A DNA stretch of 64,000 nucleotides, taken from Chromobotia macracanthus. Lineage: Eukaryota; Chordata; Actinopteri; Cypriniformes; Botiidae. The notes under the pieces were generated by a model that saw nothing but the letters and a program-made list of their open reading frames with translations, had not been told where the DNA came from and ran no database searches. Position 1 is the first letter of the stretch, and each line of letters starts with the position of its first letter. The DNA lies in NCBI GenBank assembly GCA_036877525.1, contig JAZGTH010000032.1:1975501-2039500 (forward strand), written 5' to 3'. Shown one piece after another: positions 62,331-64,000 of the stretch. A program made the position numbers and the translations under genes.

Positions 62331-63873
62331 TAAACAATCTGCATATTTAAAACTATGATTATGGTATCAGTATATCTCTATTTTGTTTTTTACTTTATTC
62401 AAAATTAAAATTAGTATTTGCAACCATATACAGATTTATCTTCAGATGCACCCTAATAGGTTTTTTGGCTGAACAGATACAGCGAGAGTGGTTAACACAA
62501 AAACCATGATTATGATAGCATTGTCTTTGTTTTGTTTTTTATATGCATATATAAAATAGGCCACCTTTAATTTAAGATATTGTCAAAAGTCTGTTTAAAA
62601 CTAAACATTAAATACAAATGATTAGAAATAAAAGCTTTGAAAAGTAGATTATGTACCGTTTTTCTTGTTATAATGTGACGATTTACCCTAAAGTAGTGTA
62701 AGATGTATTTATGTGAAAGATTCTTTATCTGAGTCTATGGGTGTCAGTACACACATTAAGGGATATTCCTTCCAGTCAGGAAGGACAAGTTGGAGGCTTG
62801 GTCAGGAAACTAGAATCAGAAAACTAGCTGTCAGAAGGGGTCATCCAGGCTAGGACCATATACTCTGTTAAAATGTTTATTCTGTTTTAACAGGCTCTAT
62901 AAAGCCATTACTTTAGGAGGTGACGATACACACACACACACACACACATGCTACCATAAACAAGCCTGGAAAACACAAGTTGTGAATGCATAGCCTTTAC
63001 TCAGAACCTGGAAGCAGAAAACTAGAAGCTGTTGCATATTGCCAATCCCTGATTTAGCATATGTTTTACTTTTGTCAAAATTTCATTCTTTGATTTGAGA
63101 CCTCTAGTGCACACATAGATTATTAACAATCGTATTAAGAATACTCTTCACTCTGGATAGGTATCTTCCCAAGCCCGAAGGGGCAGGATAGGGGCCATGT
63201 TTTCTTTTAAAACATTTATTCTGTTTTAACAGGCATTATAAAGCCATTACCTTAGGAGGTGATGATACACACACTTTTGAACGATACAGTCTGCAATAAA
63301 CAAGCATGGAATACACATGTTGGGGATGCAGGGGGAACCCAAAGTCTCAGATCACACACTTTCATTTTGTGTCTGAAGTGTAAACGCTACAAACGGAATG
63401 CAGCTCTTACTACAGTCAACACACGCACAGCGTAAATAGTTATTTACCCTTTACAAAACTTTTCACACATTCAAACCTAATTGCTCACAGTCACACAATT
63501 GTTAGGAGAAAGTCAAAAACATCTGGTGTAGAAAGGTGGAGAGGAGTTCAGATCCTCAGTGATAGCCAGAACCGTGTGGTCACAGGGTAGACTAAATCTT
63601 ATGATTGTAAACACTAATGACATGGACAATCTAGAATGGAAAACAGACAAACCCCAAAATAGGGCAATAAATTCAGAGGGGGCCATATTCTTAGGTTTGT
63701 GGTGGACAGAGGTGGGGCACTTCCTCAGGAGGAGACACGGGTTAAAAGTACATTTTGCACATAAATATGATTGACATGTAAAACTAGACCCAAAACCAGA
63801 CACCCCTCCCTAAACAGGTAATAAATTAATGAGATTTGATTGACAGTTGACATAGTCCATTGTATTAACTACT
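62331..63873. repeat. right terminal inverted repeat (1,543 bp)
   Basis: This is the complement of the left repeat. Its simple-sequence run is (CA)n at about 62,930-62,948. It ends TAACTACT at 63,873. Confidence 0.85.
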
Positions 63874-63879
63874 TACATC
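63874..63879. repeat. 6-bp target duplication TACATC, right copy
   Basis: It matches 57,662-57,667 and separates the element end from resumed ERV sequence. Confidence 0.8.
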
Positions 63880-64000
63880 GAACCATCTCTTTATGAACTA
63901 ATTTTCTGTTAATTTCATGGCTGCTCCCTGTTTGCCTATTATGATGTATTGTGAGATCATTTCAATCCGTTGCTTTTTAGTTCCTTCTTGCCATTCCTTT
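63880..64000 (-). mobile_element. ERV copy 2 resumes (protease/RT boundary region), runs off the window
   Basis: It aligns with copy 1 at about 11,046-11,160 (for example CCCTGTTTGCCTATTATGAT and CCTTCTTGCCATTCCTTT). The remaining gag and 5' LTR should lie to the right of the window. Confidence 0.8.

Larger units (their letters stand above)
57668..63873. mobile_element. 6.2-kb element with about 1.6-kb terminal inverted repeats, inserted in ERV copy 2
   Basis: The ends are AGTAGTTAATAC... and its exact complement. ERV sequence homologous to copy 1 resumes immediately after the right target duplication (CTCTTTATGAACT at about 63,888 against copy 1 at about 11,046). Long inverted repeats, a 6-bp duplication and AGT...ACT ends fit Polinton/Maverick insertion, and 6-7 bp duplications are also known from Dada elements. 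No polymerase, integrase or transposase is present, so it would be non-autonomous. The 3-kb centre is unlike the repeats. Confidence 0.8.

Overview
The window looks like teleost fish nuclear DNA. The reasons are eukaryotic element types (Polinton, L1/Tx1-type and L2/Rex1-type LINEs, Ty3/Gypsy, endogenous retroviruses), AT-rich intergenic DNA, and a large satellite array. I found no ordinary host protein gene. It is a nest of mobile elements around about 33 kb of satellite, the kind of sequence expected in heterochromatin or a pericentromere. Species cannot be fixed from sequence alone.

Layout. 1-2,324 and 7,534-8,080 (+): remains of a Polinton/Maverick (adintovirus-like) element. It has two still-open ORFs of 182 and 207 codons, a collapsed integrase that keeps its chromodomain, and a penton-like capsid-protein fragment. 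2,325-7,533 (-): a nearly full-length L1/Tx1-type LINE inserted into the penton-like gene, with a 14-bp target duplication. 8,098-14,861 (-): an endogenous retrovirus (ERV copy 1; gamma/epsilon-like by its GPY/F integrase end), with 5' LTR, gag, protease, RT, integrase and the start of env, all broken and with no 3' LTR. 15,456-16,862: a foldback (palindromic) repeat. 17,238-18,236 (+): the 3' end of an L2/Rex1-type LINE.

18,237-51,690: a tandem satellite with a monomer of about 435-445 bp. The left edge is diverged, the middle contains higher-order repeats of about 1.29 kb and 4.4 kb, and 37-51 kb is very homogeneous. A decayed fringe runs to about 53,950. 54,040-54,704 (-): a Ty3/Gypsy LTR and integrase fragment. 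54,705-57,667 and 63,880-64,000 (-): a second ERV copy of the same family, interrupted at 57,668-63,873 by a 6.2-kb element. That element has about 1.55-1.6 kb terminal inverted repeats and a 6-bp target duplication.

How the parts relate. Nesting gives a relative history: Polinton first, then the LINE inside it; a Gypsy element carrying ERV copy 2; then the 6.2-kb inverted-repeat element inside ERV copy 2. The LINE, Gypsy and both ERVs all lie on the minus strand. The most notable items are the 6.2-kb inverted-repeat element, the hierarchical satellite with a heat-shock-element-like palindrome in its monomers, and the two open Polinton-associated ORFs. All functional statements rest on motif reading only; no database search was possible.
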